Assembly: GCA_937926145.1 (NCBI GenBank)
Contig: CALANW010000166.1
Coordinates: forward strand, 1-54,227
Reading direction: 5' to 3'
DNA: 54,227 nucleotides
Origin: an uncultured Ruminococcus sp.
Lineage (GTDB): Bacteria > Bacillota > Clostridia > Oscillospirales > Ruminococcaceae
Part shown: positions 34,053-41,397 of the stretch, piece by piece
Layout of the letters: each line of letters opens with the position of its first letter
Position numbering within the stretch: the stretch's first letter is position 1
Position numbers and translations under genes: made by a program
The notes under the pieces: generated by a model
What the model was told of the DNA's origin: nothing
Database searches by the model: none
The model's input: the letters and a program-made list of their open reading frames with translations, nothing else

Positions 34053-35189
34053 ATGAAAAGAATAATTGCTGCGGTGCTGTCATGTGTAATGATGTTTGCC
34101 TTTACACCTAAGACGAATGCCGCAGAAAATATCTCACTTTCTGCCAAGGCAGCTGTGCTTATCGAAGCAGAAACGGGAACGATAATTCTTGCCAAAAACG
34201 AGAACCAAAAACTCCCTATGGCGAGTACAACAAAGATAATGACCACTTTGCTGACGCTTGAAAGCGGCGATCTTGACAAAGTTTTTGCTGTTCCCGATGA
34301 GGCTCTTATGACAGAGGGTTCGTCAATGGGACTTTGCTTCGGCGAAAGCGTTACGAAGAATGAACTTTGCTATGGAATGATGCTCCCGTCGGGGAATGAT
34401 GCGGCTAACACGGCGGCGCTTCTTATAAGCGGCAGCTTTGAAAGCTTTGCACAGCGAATGAACCGCAGAGCGGCTAAGATCGGTATGAAAAATTCGAATT
34501 TCGTCACGCCGTCGGGGCTTCATGATGAAAAACACTACTCAACGGCTTACGATATGGCGCTGCTCACGCGTGAAGCGCTCAAAAATGAACGTTTCAGCGA
34601 GATCTGCCGAACGAAAAGCATCAAACTCTCTTCGGACGGCTTTCAATCGGATAAATACCTCTCAAATACGAACCGTCTGCTGATGAAATATCAGTATTGC
34701 ATCGGCGTAAAGACGGGTTTTACCGATGAAGCAGGGCGGTGTCTTGTTTCAGCTGCCGAAAAGGACGGTGTAAAGCTTATTGCCGTTACACTGGACGCTT
34801 CGGACGATTGGAATGACCATATCAAAATGTTTGAAACGGGTTTTGCTTGCACAAAGCGTGTTGAGCCTGATAAATTTACGGATGAATTCAGTGTTGGACT
34901 TGTCGGCGGAACGTCTGACAGTGTGAAGTGCAGGCTTTCCGAAGCACCAATGTTTACCTCGGTGAACGGCTCGCTGCCCGATATAACGGAAAAAGTGTTT
35001 ATTCCCGAGTTTGTTTATGCTCCGGTTATGGAGGGCGATGAAGTCGGATATGTTGAGTACAGCGCTTACGGAGATGTTTTATGCAGACGTGCGATAGTTG
35101 CCGATGAAAGCTGTGCTTATAAAAACGGTGATGTAAAAAAATCTTTGTATAATAGTGTGATAGATATGCTTAAAAAGCTTTTTGAATAA
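34053..35189 (+). CDS. D-alanyl-D-alanine carboxypeptidase (DacF/PBP5-type, S11)
   Basis: Removes the terminal D-Ala from peptidoglycan stem peptides outside the membrane. 378 residues from the ATG of MKRIIAAVLS; an upstream in-frame TTG is unnecessary. Signal peptide residues 1-24 (cleavage after TNAA). Active-site motifs: SxxK = S58-T-T-K61, SGN at 113-115, KTG at 220-222. A C-terminal beta domain lacks the usual amphipathic anchor, though KKSLYNSVIDMLKKLFE could serve as one. Position between gerW and rluB suggests a DacF/DacB-like role in sporulation; the exact paralogue is uncertain. Confidence 0.92.
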   Translation: MKRIIAAVLSCVMMFAFTPKTNAAENISLSAKAAVLIEAETGTIILAKNENQKLPMASTTKIMTTLLTLESGDLDKVFAVPDEALMTEGSSMGLCFGESVTKNELCYGMMLPSGNDAANTAALLISGSFESFAQRMNRRAAKIGMKNSNFVTPSGLHDEKHYSTAYDMALLTREALKNERFSEICRTKSIKLSSDGFQSDKYLSNTNRLLMKYQYCIGVKTGFTDEAGRCLVSAAEKDGVKLIAVTLDASDDWNDHIKMFETGFACTKRVEPDKFTDEFSVGLVGGTSDSVKCRLSEAPMFTSVNGSLPDITEKVFIPEFVYAPVMEGDEVGYVEYSAYGDVLCRRAIVADESCAYKNGDVKKSLYNSVIDMLKKLFE

Positions 35190-35204
35190 AAAAGGAGAAT
35201 GATC

Positions 35205-35933
35205 GTGGAAAAAATAAGACTGCAAAAGCTCATTTCCGAGAGCGGATTATGCTCACGCCGAAAGGCCGAGGAGTTTATAATCAACGGAAAGGTCAAGGTC
35301 AACGGACACCCTGCTTCGATTGGCGACGGCGCGACTTACAATGACGTTATCACCGTGAACGGCGAGCGTATTTACCTTGAAAAAAAGCGTAAAAAATACT
35401 ACGTTATGCTCAATAAGCCGAGAGGATATGTAACAACGATGTCGGACGAACTCGACAGAAAGTGCGTTACGGAACTTCTCACGGGTCTTGACGAGCGAGT
35501 TTATCCGATAGGAAGACTCGACAGAAATTCCGAGGGTATGTTGCTTTTCACGAACGACGGTAAATTTGCAAATGATATTATGCACCCGAGCCGCCATATC
35601 TCGAAAACCTACCGCGTTACGGTTCGTCCGTCCATAACCGAAGATCAGCTCGTTCAGCTCACTGCAGGTGTTGAGATCGACGGAAGAAAAACACTTCCTG
35701 CAAATGTTGAAGTTATTGACGAAGAAGAGGGCAGGGTAGTGCTTCGCATAATAATCCGCGAGGGAAGAAACCGCCAGATCCGTAAAATGTGTGAAGCTGT
35801 TGGACTTGAGGTCGCTCGTCTTCGCAGAACGGCTATCGGTCCTGTAAAGCTTGGCATGCTCAAACCCGGAACGTGGCGCGAACTTACCGCAGAAGAGGTA
35901 AAATCACTTCGAAATGCTGTCAATGAGCAGTAA
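35205..35933 (+). CDS. rluB: Ribosomal large-subunit pseudouridine synthase B
   Basis: RluB/RsuA-family enzyme isomerising uridine in 23S rRNA. 242 residues from a GTG (MEKIRLQKLISESGLCSRR) 7 nt after GGAG; the ATG two codons earlier abuts the ribosome site. The S4 domain covers about residues 1-60 (KLISESGLCSRRKAEEFI). The catalytic domain has the nucleophile Asp in YPIGRLDRNSEGMLLFTNDG, then ITEDQLVQLTAGVEIDG and REGRNRQIRKMCEAVG. Adjacent to the condensin/dacF genes, as in many Firmicutes. Confidence 0.93.
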   Translation: MEKIRLQKLISESGLCSRRKAEEFIINGKVKVNGHPASIGDGATYNDVITVNGERIYLEKKRKKYYVMLNKPRGYVTTMSDELDRKCVTELLTGLDERVYPIGRLDRNSEGMLLFTNDGKFANDIMHPSRHISKTYRVTVRPSITEDQLVQLTAGVEIDGRKTLPANVEVIDEEEGRVVLRIIIREGRNRQIRKMCEAVGLEVARLRRTAIGPVKLGMLKPGTWRELTAEEVKSLRNAVNEQ

Positions 35934-35979
35934 AAATGTTACAAAATATGAACAAATTGAAAATATAATAGATTTAATC

Positions 35980-36008
35980 TTGCCAACCAAGCTTAAATGG
36001 TGTATAAT
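35980..36008 (+). promoter_or_regulatory. Promoter of the carboxyltransferase module
   Basis: TTGCCA (35980-35985), 17-bp spacer, TATAAT (36003-36008). Confidence 0.82.
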
Positions 36009-36049
36009 ATATGATGGTTTAATTTTAAGTATTGAACGGAGGAACGTTT

Positions 36050-37405
36050 ATGTTGACTGAAAGCCAGAAAACCAAGCTCGCTGACTACAAAAACAACGCA
36101 GCGGCTTCGACAAAGGCAAAAGAAAGACTTACTGATTTATTCGACGATGGTGTTTATACCGAGATCAATTCCGCTGTAAAGGCTGAAGATGCAGCTGTTG
36201 TAACTGCATACGGCTATGTAGACGGAAGCCCTGTATACGCTTTTTCGCAGGATAAGAGCGTTAACAACGGTGCTGTTACAAAGGCTGTTGCAGCTAAGAT
36301 CTGTAAGGTTTATGAACTCGCATCAAGAAATGGTGTTCCCGTTGTTGGAATTTTTGATTCCAACGGTGCTGTAGTTACCGATGGCGCTGACGCTATCGCT
36401 TCTTACAGCGAGATCCTCGCATATACAAACAATCTTTCGGGTGTTGTTCCGCAGATCGCTGTTATCGCAGGCACTTGCGTAGGCAGTGCGGCTCTTATTG
36501 CTGCATCTTCCGATTTCGTTGTTGCTACAGAAGACAGCGCTATCTATCTCACAGCAGGTGAGGGCAAGAACGGTGCAGATGCTGCAAAGCTCGGCGGTGT
36601 TTCTGTGCTTGCAAAGGACGATGCTGCGGCTGTAAAGAGCGCAAGAGATATCCTTTCTCTTCTCCCTGCAAACAACCTTGCAGTTGCTCCTGAATTTGAA
36701 TTTACTGCTCCTGCAAAGGCTGCAGACGGCAAGGCTTCTGATGTAGCTGAGGCTCTCGCAGACGAAGGTAGTGTTATTGAACTTTCCAAGGAGTTCGGTA
36801 AGGCATCTTACACAGCTCTTGCAACTCTCGGTGGTTCTGTTGTTGGTATTGCCGCAACAAATAAGACAGCTGATAAGCTCACTTCCGATGACAGCTCCAA
36901 GCTTGCTCGTTTCGTAAGAACCTGCGATGCTTTCTCTATCCCTGTTGTTACTGTTATCGATACAGAGGGTTTTGAAAATAACGACAATATTCGTGATCTT
37001 GCTAAGCTTGCAAACGCATATGCTGAAGCAACTACAGTTAAGGTTTCCATTGTTACAGGCAACGCTATCGGTTCTGCAATGGTAGCACTCGGAACAGCTA
37101 ATGCTGATATGACATTTGCTTATCCTAATGCTGTTATTTCTCCTGTTGCTCCTGTTACAGCTGCTGAATTCCTCTATCACGATAAGCTCAAGGGTGCAGT
37201 TGATGTTAAGGCTGAAAGAAACAAGATCGCTGCTGAATATGCAGAAAATGAAGCATCTGCTTTCGCTGCTGCTGAAAAGGGCTGTGTTGATGCTGTTATC
37301 ACTTCCGATGAAGCAAGAGCCAAGGTTCAGTCCGTTCTTGAACTTATGGCAGGCAAGCGTCTTAACAAGCGTCTTCCTAAGAAGCACAGCAATATGCCTT
37401 TCTAA
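36050..37405 (+). CDS. Acyl-CoA carboxyltransferase subunit, divergent (12S / MmdA-like)
   Basis: Crotonase-fold carboxyltransferase of the biotin-dependent (de)carboxylase family. 451 residues from the ATG of MLTESQKTKLADYK after CGGAGG; usual members have about 510-525. Two crotonase repeats are visible: VVTAYGYVDGSPVYAFSQDKSV with GVPVVGIFDSNGA, and the second FSIPVVTVIDTEGF. In place of the canonical DSGGARIQEG there is DSNGAVVTDG, and GTCVGSAAL replaces GPCAGGAVY, so the CoA/biotin pockets differ. Codons are strongly biased to GCT, GTT and AAG, implying high expression. It heads a module with a biotin carrier and a 5S-like gene. Which acyl-CoA is used cannot be told. Confidence 0.82.
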   Translation: MLTESQKTKLADYKNNAAASTKAKERLTDLFDDGVYTEINSAVKAEDAAVVTAYGYVDGSPVYAFSQDKSVNNGAVTKAVAAKICKVYELASRNGVPVVGIFDSNGAVVTDGADAIASYSEILAYTNNLSGVVPQIAVIAGTCVGSAALIAASSDFVVATEDSAIYLTAGEGKNGADAAKLGGVSVLAKDDAAAVKSARDILSLLPANNLAVAPEFEFTAPAKAADGKASDVAEALADEGSVIELSKEFGKASYTALATLGGSVVGIAATNKTADKLTSDDSSKLARFVRTCDAFSIPVVTVIDTEGFENNDNIRDLAKLANAYAEATTVKVSIVTGNAIGSAMVALGTANADMTFAYPNAVISPVAPVTAAEFLYHDKLKGAVDVKAERNKIAAEYAENEASAFAAAEKGCVDAVITSDEARAKVQSVLELMAGKRLNKRLPKKHSNMPF

Positions 37406-37483
37406 GGTATCATTTGTTTTCCTGAAAAGAATGTTTATCCGACAGTTTTCTGTCAAAAATAAATTGAATGGAGTTAATACATA

Positions 37484-37834
37484 ATGAAAAGATTTAATAT
37501 TACTGTAAATGGCAAAGCTTATGACGTAGCAGTTGAAGAAACAACAGGCGGCGCTGCTCCTGTTGCTGCAGCACCCGTTGCTGCTCCTGCCGCTGCACCC
37601 GCTCCTGCTGCTCCTGCAGGCGGTGAACCTGTAACAGCTCCAATGCCCGGAACTATCCTTGACATCAAGGTTTCCGTAGGCACAGAAGTTAAGGAGGGTC
37701 AGCCTGTTGCTGTTCTCGAAGCTATGAAGATGGAAAATGATATCCCTGCTGCTAAGAGCGGTAAGGTCGTTGCTATCAACGCTAAGAAGGGCGATTCTGT
37801 TCAGACAGGCGATGTTATCCTTACAATTGCATAA
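37484..37834 (+). CDS. Biotin carrier protein (BCCP / 1.3S-like)
   Basis: Carries the carboxybiotin arm between the two carboxyltransferase subunits. 116 residues, similar to transcarboxylase 1.3S and decarboxylase gamma subunits. A short N-terminal docking part (MKRFNITVNGKAYDVAVEE) is followed by an Ala/Pro linker (residues 24-46), then the biotinyl domain APMPGTILDIKVSVGTEVKEG with the biotinylated lysine in EAMKMEND (K82). It lies 78 bp after the 12S-like gene and 25 bp before the 5S-like gene. Confidence 0.93.
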   Translation: MKRFNITVNGKAYDVAVEETTGGAAPVAAAPVAAPAAAPAPAAPAGGEPVTAPMPGTILDIKVSVGTEVKEGQPVAVLEAMKMENDIPAAKSGKVVAINAKKGDSVQTGDVILTIA

Positions 37835-37859
37835 GTTTTGTGAAAGGTTGATATAAATT

Positions 37860-39254
37860 ATGGCTAAGATTAAAGTTACGGAAACCGTCCTTCGTGACGC
37901 ACACCAGTCGCTTATCGCAACCCGTATGCCTTTAAGCGATATGCTTCCTATTCTTTCGAAAATGGACAAGGTAGGTTTCTATTCCGCAGAGGTTTGGGGC
38001 GGAGCTACATTCGATGCTTGCATCCGTTTCCTTAATGAAGATCCTTGGGACAGACTCCGCACTATCCGTAAGGAAATGCCCAATACCAAGCTCCAGATGC
38101 TTTTCAGAGGACAGAATATGCTCGGATACCGTCACTATGCTGACGATGTACTCGAATATTTTGTACAGAAATCTGTTGCAAACGGCATCGATATCATCAG
38201 AATCTTCGATGCTCTCAACGATATCAGAAACCTTAAGACTGCTATCCATGCAGCTAAGAAGGAAGGCGCTCATGCTCAGGTAGCAATGTCTTTCACAGTT
38301 GGTGATGTATTCACAGATGAATACTATGCTAACTATGCTAAGCAGTGCGAAGCTGAGGGTGCTGATTCTATCTGTATCAAGGATATGGCTGCTCTTCTTA
38401 CACCTTATCGTACAGTTTCTCTCGTTAAGGCTGTTAAGGAAGCTGTAGATATTCCTGTACAGCTTCACACACACTACACATCAGGTCTTGCTTCCATGTG
38501 CCTCTTAAAGGGTATTGAAAACGGACTTGATATGATCGATACAAGTATGTCACCTCTCGCACTCGGTACTTCCCATGCTCCAACTGAATCTATGGTTGCT
38601 GCACTTCAGGGTACAGAGTACGATACAGGTCTTGACCTTGTTCTCCTCAACGAGATCAGAGATTACTTCATGACACTCCGTAAGAAGTATATCGACAGCG
38701 GACTTCTTGATCCTAAGATGCTTGCTACAGATACAAACGCTCTTATGTATCAGGTTCCCGGCGGAATGCTCTCCAACCTCCTTTCACAGCTCAAGCAGGC
38801 AGGTAAGGAAGATCAGTTTGTTGAAGTTCTTAAGGAAGTTCCTAAGGTTCGTGCCGATTCCGGTATGCCTCCTCTCGTAACTCCTACTTCCCAGATCGTT
38901 GGTACACAGGCTGTATTTAATGTTATCAATGGTGAACGTTACAAGACAGTTACTAAGGAATTCAAGGGCCTTGTTAAGGGTGAATACGGCAAAACTCCTG
39001 TTGCTATCTCTAAGGAATTCCAGGACAAGATCCTCAAGGGCGAAGAAGCTATTACCTGCCGTCCTGCTGACCTCCTCGAACCTGAGCTTGATAAGCTCCG
39101 TGAAGAGTGTGCAGAATGGATCGAACAGGAAGAAGATGTTCTCACATACGCAATGTTCCCGAAGGTTGCACCTAAGTTCTTTGAAGCAAGAAGAAACGCA
39201 AAGTACGGCATTGACGGACATGCTGATGCAGCTTCCAAGGTTCACCCGGTCTGA
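37860..39254 (+). CDS. Oxaloacetate decarboxylase alpha / transcarboxylase 5S-like subunit
   Basis: Pyruvate/oxaloacetate carboxyltransferase. 464 residues, the TIM-barrel plus the C-terminal carboxyltransferase domain, without a fused biotinyl domain (supplied by the preceding gene). Metal and catalytic residues: TVLRDAHQSL (Asp13), SAEVWGGATFD, the carbamylated-Lys position in ICIKDMAALL (K174), the HxH ligands in QLHTHYTSG (H203, H205), and MSPLALGTSHAPTE. The family moves CO2 between biotin and pyruvate/oxaloacetate. Together with the 12S-like and carrier genes it resembles a soluble acyl-CoA:pyruvate transcarboxylase; the OadB sodium-pump subunit is missing. Confidence 0.93.
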   Translation: MAKIKVTETVLRDAHQSLIATRMPLSDMLPILSKMDKVGFYSAEVWGGATFDACIRFLNEDPWDRLRTIRKEMPNTKLQMLFRGQNMLGYRHYADDVLEYFVQKSVANGIDIIRIFDALNDIRNLKTAIHAAKKEGAHAQVAMSFTVGDVFTDEYYANYAKQCEAEGADSICIKDMAALLTPYRTVSLVKAVKEAVDIPVQLHTHYTSGLASMCLLKGIENGLDMIDTSMSPLALGTSHAPTESMVAALQGTEYDTGLDLVLLNEIRDYFMTLRKKYIDSGLLDPKMLATDTNALMYQVPGGMLSNLLSQLKQAGKEDQFVEVLKEVPKVRADSGMPPLVTPTSQIVGTQAVFNVINGERYKTVTKEFKGLVKGEYGKTPVAISKEFQDKILKGEEAITCRPADLLEPELDKLREECAEWIEQEEDVLTYAMFPKVAPKFFEARRNAKYGIDGHADAASKVHPV

Positions 39255-39274
39255 TCTAACAAATGACATTTACA

Positions 39275-39305
39275 AAAAGAGTCGAGAAATCGGCTCTTTT
39301 TTGTT
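39275..39305 (+). terminator. Terminator of the carboxyltransferase module
   Basis: An 11-bp stem (39275-39285 with 39290-39300, one G-U) closes a GAAA tetraloop and is followed by a T-run. Confidence 0.88.
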
Positions 39306-39314
39306 CTGTACTAC

Positions 39315-39343
39315 TTGATTTTGAGCCAAAAATATGTTATAAT
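39315..39343 (+). promoter_or_regulatory. Promoter of yicC-remA-gmk-rpoZ cluster
   Basis: TTGATT (39315-39320), 17-bp spacer, TATAAT (39338-39343), directly after the preceding terminator. Confidence 0.82.
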
Positions 39344-39412
39344 GATATGAAAAGCTGATTAAGGACAAAGTGACTTTTTCGGCAAACATATTATGGATAA
39401 AGCGGTGATTTT

Positions 39413-40291
39413 GTGATAAAAAGCATGACAGGCTTCGGAAGATGCCTTGAATCCGTGGACGGTAAAACTATCATTGTTGAGATCAAATCTTTCAATCACA
39501 GATACTATGAATTCTCGTCAAGAGTTCCAAGAAGCTGCGGATATCTCGATGAAAAGCTTAAATCGTTCATTCAGGGAAAGGTTTCGAGAGGTAAGATAGA
39601 TGTCGGCGTTTCCATTCAGTCTGACGGTGTCAGTGATGAAAAGATCGAGGTAAATTCAGAAGTTGCCAAGGGCTATATAACAGCTTTAAGAAGTGCGAAT
39701 GAAGAGCTCGGACTTGAAGATGACCTTACGCTTTCAAGAATTATGCGTCTGCCTGATATTTTTGATGTTAAAAAGGTAGAAGAGGACGAAGAAACTGTCT
39801 GGAACGAGGTAAAGTCGGTCGCTGAAAAGGCTCTTGAAAGATTTATCGCTATGCGTGAAGCCGAGGGCGAGAAGATGCGCGAAGATATTCTTTCAAGACT
39901 TGATTATATCACTAAACTTGTGGAAAAAATAGAGAAGAAATCACCCGAAACCACTGAAAAGTATCGCAAAAAACTTTTCGATAAAATTTCCGAGGTGCTT
40001 AAGGACACAAATGTTGACGAGCAGAGAATACTTACCGAGGCTGCTATCTTCTCCGAAAAGACAGCTGTCGATGAAGAAACCGTTCGTCTGCGCAGCCATA
40101 TAAATCAGTGCAGAGAAATGCTTTCGATGAATGAAGCTGTCGGCAGAAAGCTCGATTTTCTTATTCAGGAATTTAACCGCGAAGCAAACACTATCGGCTC
40201 AAAATGTCAGGATATTGAGATCACAAAGGTGGTCGTTGACTTGAAATCCGAGATCGAAAAGATTCGCGAACAGGTCCAGAACATCGAATAA
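39413..40291 (+). CDS. yicC: YicC family endoribonuclease
   Basis: 292 residues starting at GTG with the invariant MIKSMTGFGR. The N-terminal YicC domain has VEIKSFNHRYYEFSSRVPR and KVSRGKIDVGV. The C-terminal DUF1732 has SEKTAVDEETVRLRSHINQC and LDFLIQEFNREANTIGSKC. Characterised homologues (E. coli YicC, B. subtilis YloC) are hexameric endoribonucleases that degrade RNA. First gene of a long conserved cluster, 18 bp before remA; the same neighbours occur in B. subtilis. Confidence 0.93.
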   Translation: MIKSMTGFGRCLESVDGKTIIVEIKSFNHRYYEFSSRVPRSCGYLDEKLKSFIQGKVSRGKIDVGVSIQSDGVSDEKIEVNSEVAKGYITALRSANEELGLEDDLTLSRIMRLPDIFDVKKVEEDEETVWNEVKSVAEKALERFIAMREAEGEKMREDILSRLDYITKLVEKIEKKSPETTEKYRKKLFDKISEVLKDTNVDEQRILTEAAIFSEKTAVDEETVRLRSHINQCREMLSMNEAVGRKLDFLIQEFNREANTIGSKCQDIEITKVVVDLKSEIEKIREQVQNIE

Positions 40292-40309
40292 ATTTAATGG
40301 GAGAGCGCT

Positions 40310-40567
40310 ATGAAGCTTATCAATATTGGTTTCGGAAATATGATTTCCGCAAGCCGACTTATAACGATTGTAAGTCCCGAGTCAGCTCCGATAAAACGAA
40401 TCATTCAGGACGCGAAAGACAAGGGAATGCTCATTGATGCAACTTATGGCAGAAGAACCAGAGCTGTTATCATTATGGACAGCGACCATGTGATCCTTTC
40501 TGCCGTACAGCCTGAAACTGTTGCAGGCAGACTTGACAATGATGATGAGGTGGACGATGATGAGTAA
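40310..40567 (+). CDS. remA: Extracellular matrix regulator RemA (DUF370)
   Basis: 85 residues. The core INIGFGNMISASRLITIVSP and DATYGRRTRAVIIMDSDHVILSAVQPET matches RemA/YlzA, a DNA-binding activator of matrix genes in B. subtilis that forms ring-like oligomers. The C-terminus is a short acidic tail (DNDDEVDDDE). GGAGAG precedes the ATG. The last codons overlap the gmk start by 8 bp, implying coupling. The targets in this organism are unknown. Confidence 0.92.
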   Translation: MKLINIGFGNMISASRLITIVSPESAPIKRIIQDAKDKGMLIDATYGRRTRAVIIMDSDHVILSAVQPETVAGRLDNDDEVDDDE

Positions 40568-41165
40568 GGGTACATTATTTATTGTTTCAGGACCGTCCGG
40601 CTGCGGAAAGGGAACTGTTCTTGCTGAAATTTTAAAGCAGGATAATGTTTATTATTCCGTTTCGGCAACAACAAGAGCTCCTCGTCCGGGCGAAGTCAAT
40701 GGTGTGAATTATCATTTTCTTTCCAAAGAAGAATTTGAAAAGCTTATCGAAAACGGCGGTATGCTTGAATACGCAAACTACTGTGGAAACTATTACGGCA
40801 CACCGAAAAAGCCGGTCGAAGATATGCTCGCTGAGGGCAAGAACGTCATTCTTGAGATAGAAGTTCAAGGCGCTTTGAAAGTAATGGAAAAATGTCTCGA
40901 AGCTGTTTCGGTTTTCATTCTTCCACCGTCACTCAAAGAACTTCGCAGAAGACTTCACAAACGCGGTACGGAAACCGAAGAAGTTATTGAAAAGCGTATC
41001 GGAGAAGCAGCAGGCGAAATACGCAAGGCTGTAAACTACGATTATGTTATGATAAACGGCGAGTTGGAAATTGCTGTTTCCGACCTGCTTTCTATAATCA
41101 ATTCACAAAAGCTTAAAAAAGAAAATTCAGAATATTTAATTGATGAGGTGCTTGAAAATGCTTAG
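40560..41165 (+). CDS. gmk: Guanylate kinase
   Basis: Phosphorylates GMP to GDP with ATP. 201 residues from the ATG of MSKGTLFIVSGPSG, 6 nt after GAGGTGG inside the remA tail. The P-loop SGPSGCGKGT, GMP-binding SATTRAPRPGEVNGVNYHFLS, the LEYANYCGNYYGTPK segment and the lid region RRLHKRGTETEE are all present. It overlaps rpoZ by 8 bp at its end; the remA-gmk-rpoZ order is the conserved Firmicute arrangement. Confidence 0.96.
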   Translation: MSKGTLFIVSGPSGCGKGTVLAEILKQDNVYYSVSATTRAPRPGEVNGVNYHFLSKEEFEKLIENGGMLEYANYCGNYYGTPKKPVEDMLAEGKNVILEIEVQGALKVMEKCLEAVSVFILPPSLKELRRRLHKRGTETEEVIEKRIGEAAGEIRKAVNYDYVMINGELEIAVSDLLSIINSQKLKKENSEYLIDEVLENA

Positions 41166-41379
41166 ACCAACTATTTCACAGATTGCAACAAAGGGTGAAA
41201 GCTACTATTCCGTAGTTATTGCCGTAGCAAAACGCGCAAGAGAGATCTCTGACGAGCTTTACGAAAACAAGCAGATACTTGAACAGAAGCCTGTAAAGAC
41301 AGCTGTTGAAGAGTTCGCTGCAAGAAAGTATTACATTGTTGAAGACCCTTCTTTGAAATCTCCTGCTACAAAAGACTAA
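41158..41379 (+). CDS. rpoZ: RNA polymerase omega subunit
   Basis: Small RNA polymerase assembly subunit. 73 residues from the ATG that overlaps the gmk stop (MLRPTISQIATKGESYYSVV). The conserved segment VAVAKRAREI-type (here VIAVAKRAREISDEL) and the KPVKTAVEEFAARKYYI region are diagnostic. The upstream GAGGTG in the gmk end serves as ribosome site. Confidence 0.94.
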   Translation: MLRPTISQIATKGESYYSVVIAVAKRAREISDELYENKQILEQKPVKTAVEEFAARKYYIVEDPSLKSPATKD

Positions 41380-41397
41380 TACTCGGAGGGATTGAGC

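Noticed and set aside
36323..37969. A 548-codon open frame on the minus strand opposite the 12S-like and carrier genes
   Set aside because: It is rich in Cys, Ser and Asn, has no known motifs or ribosome site, and is explained by the strong codon bias of the genes on the other strand.
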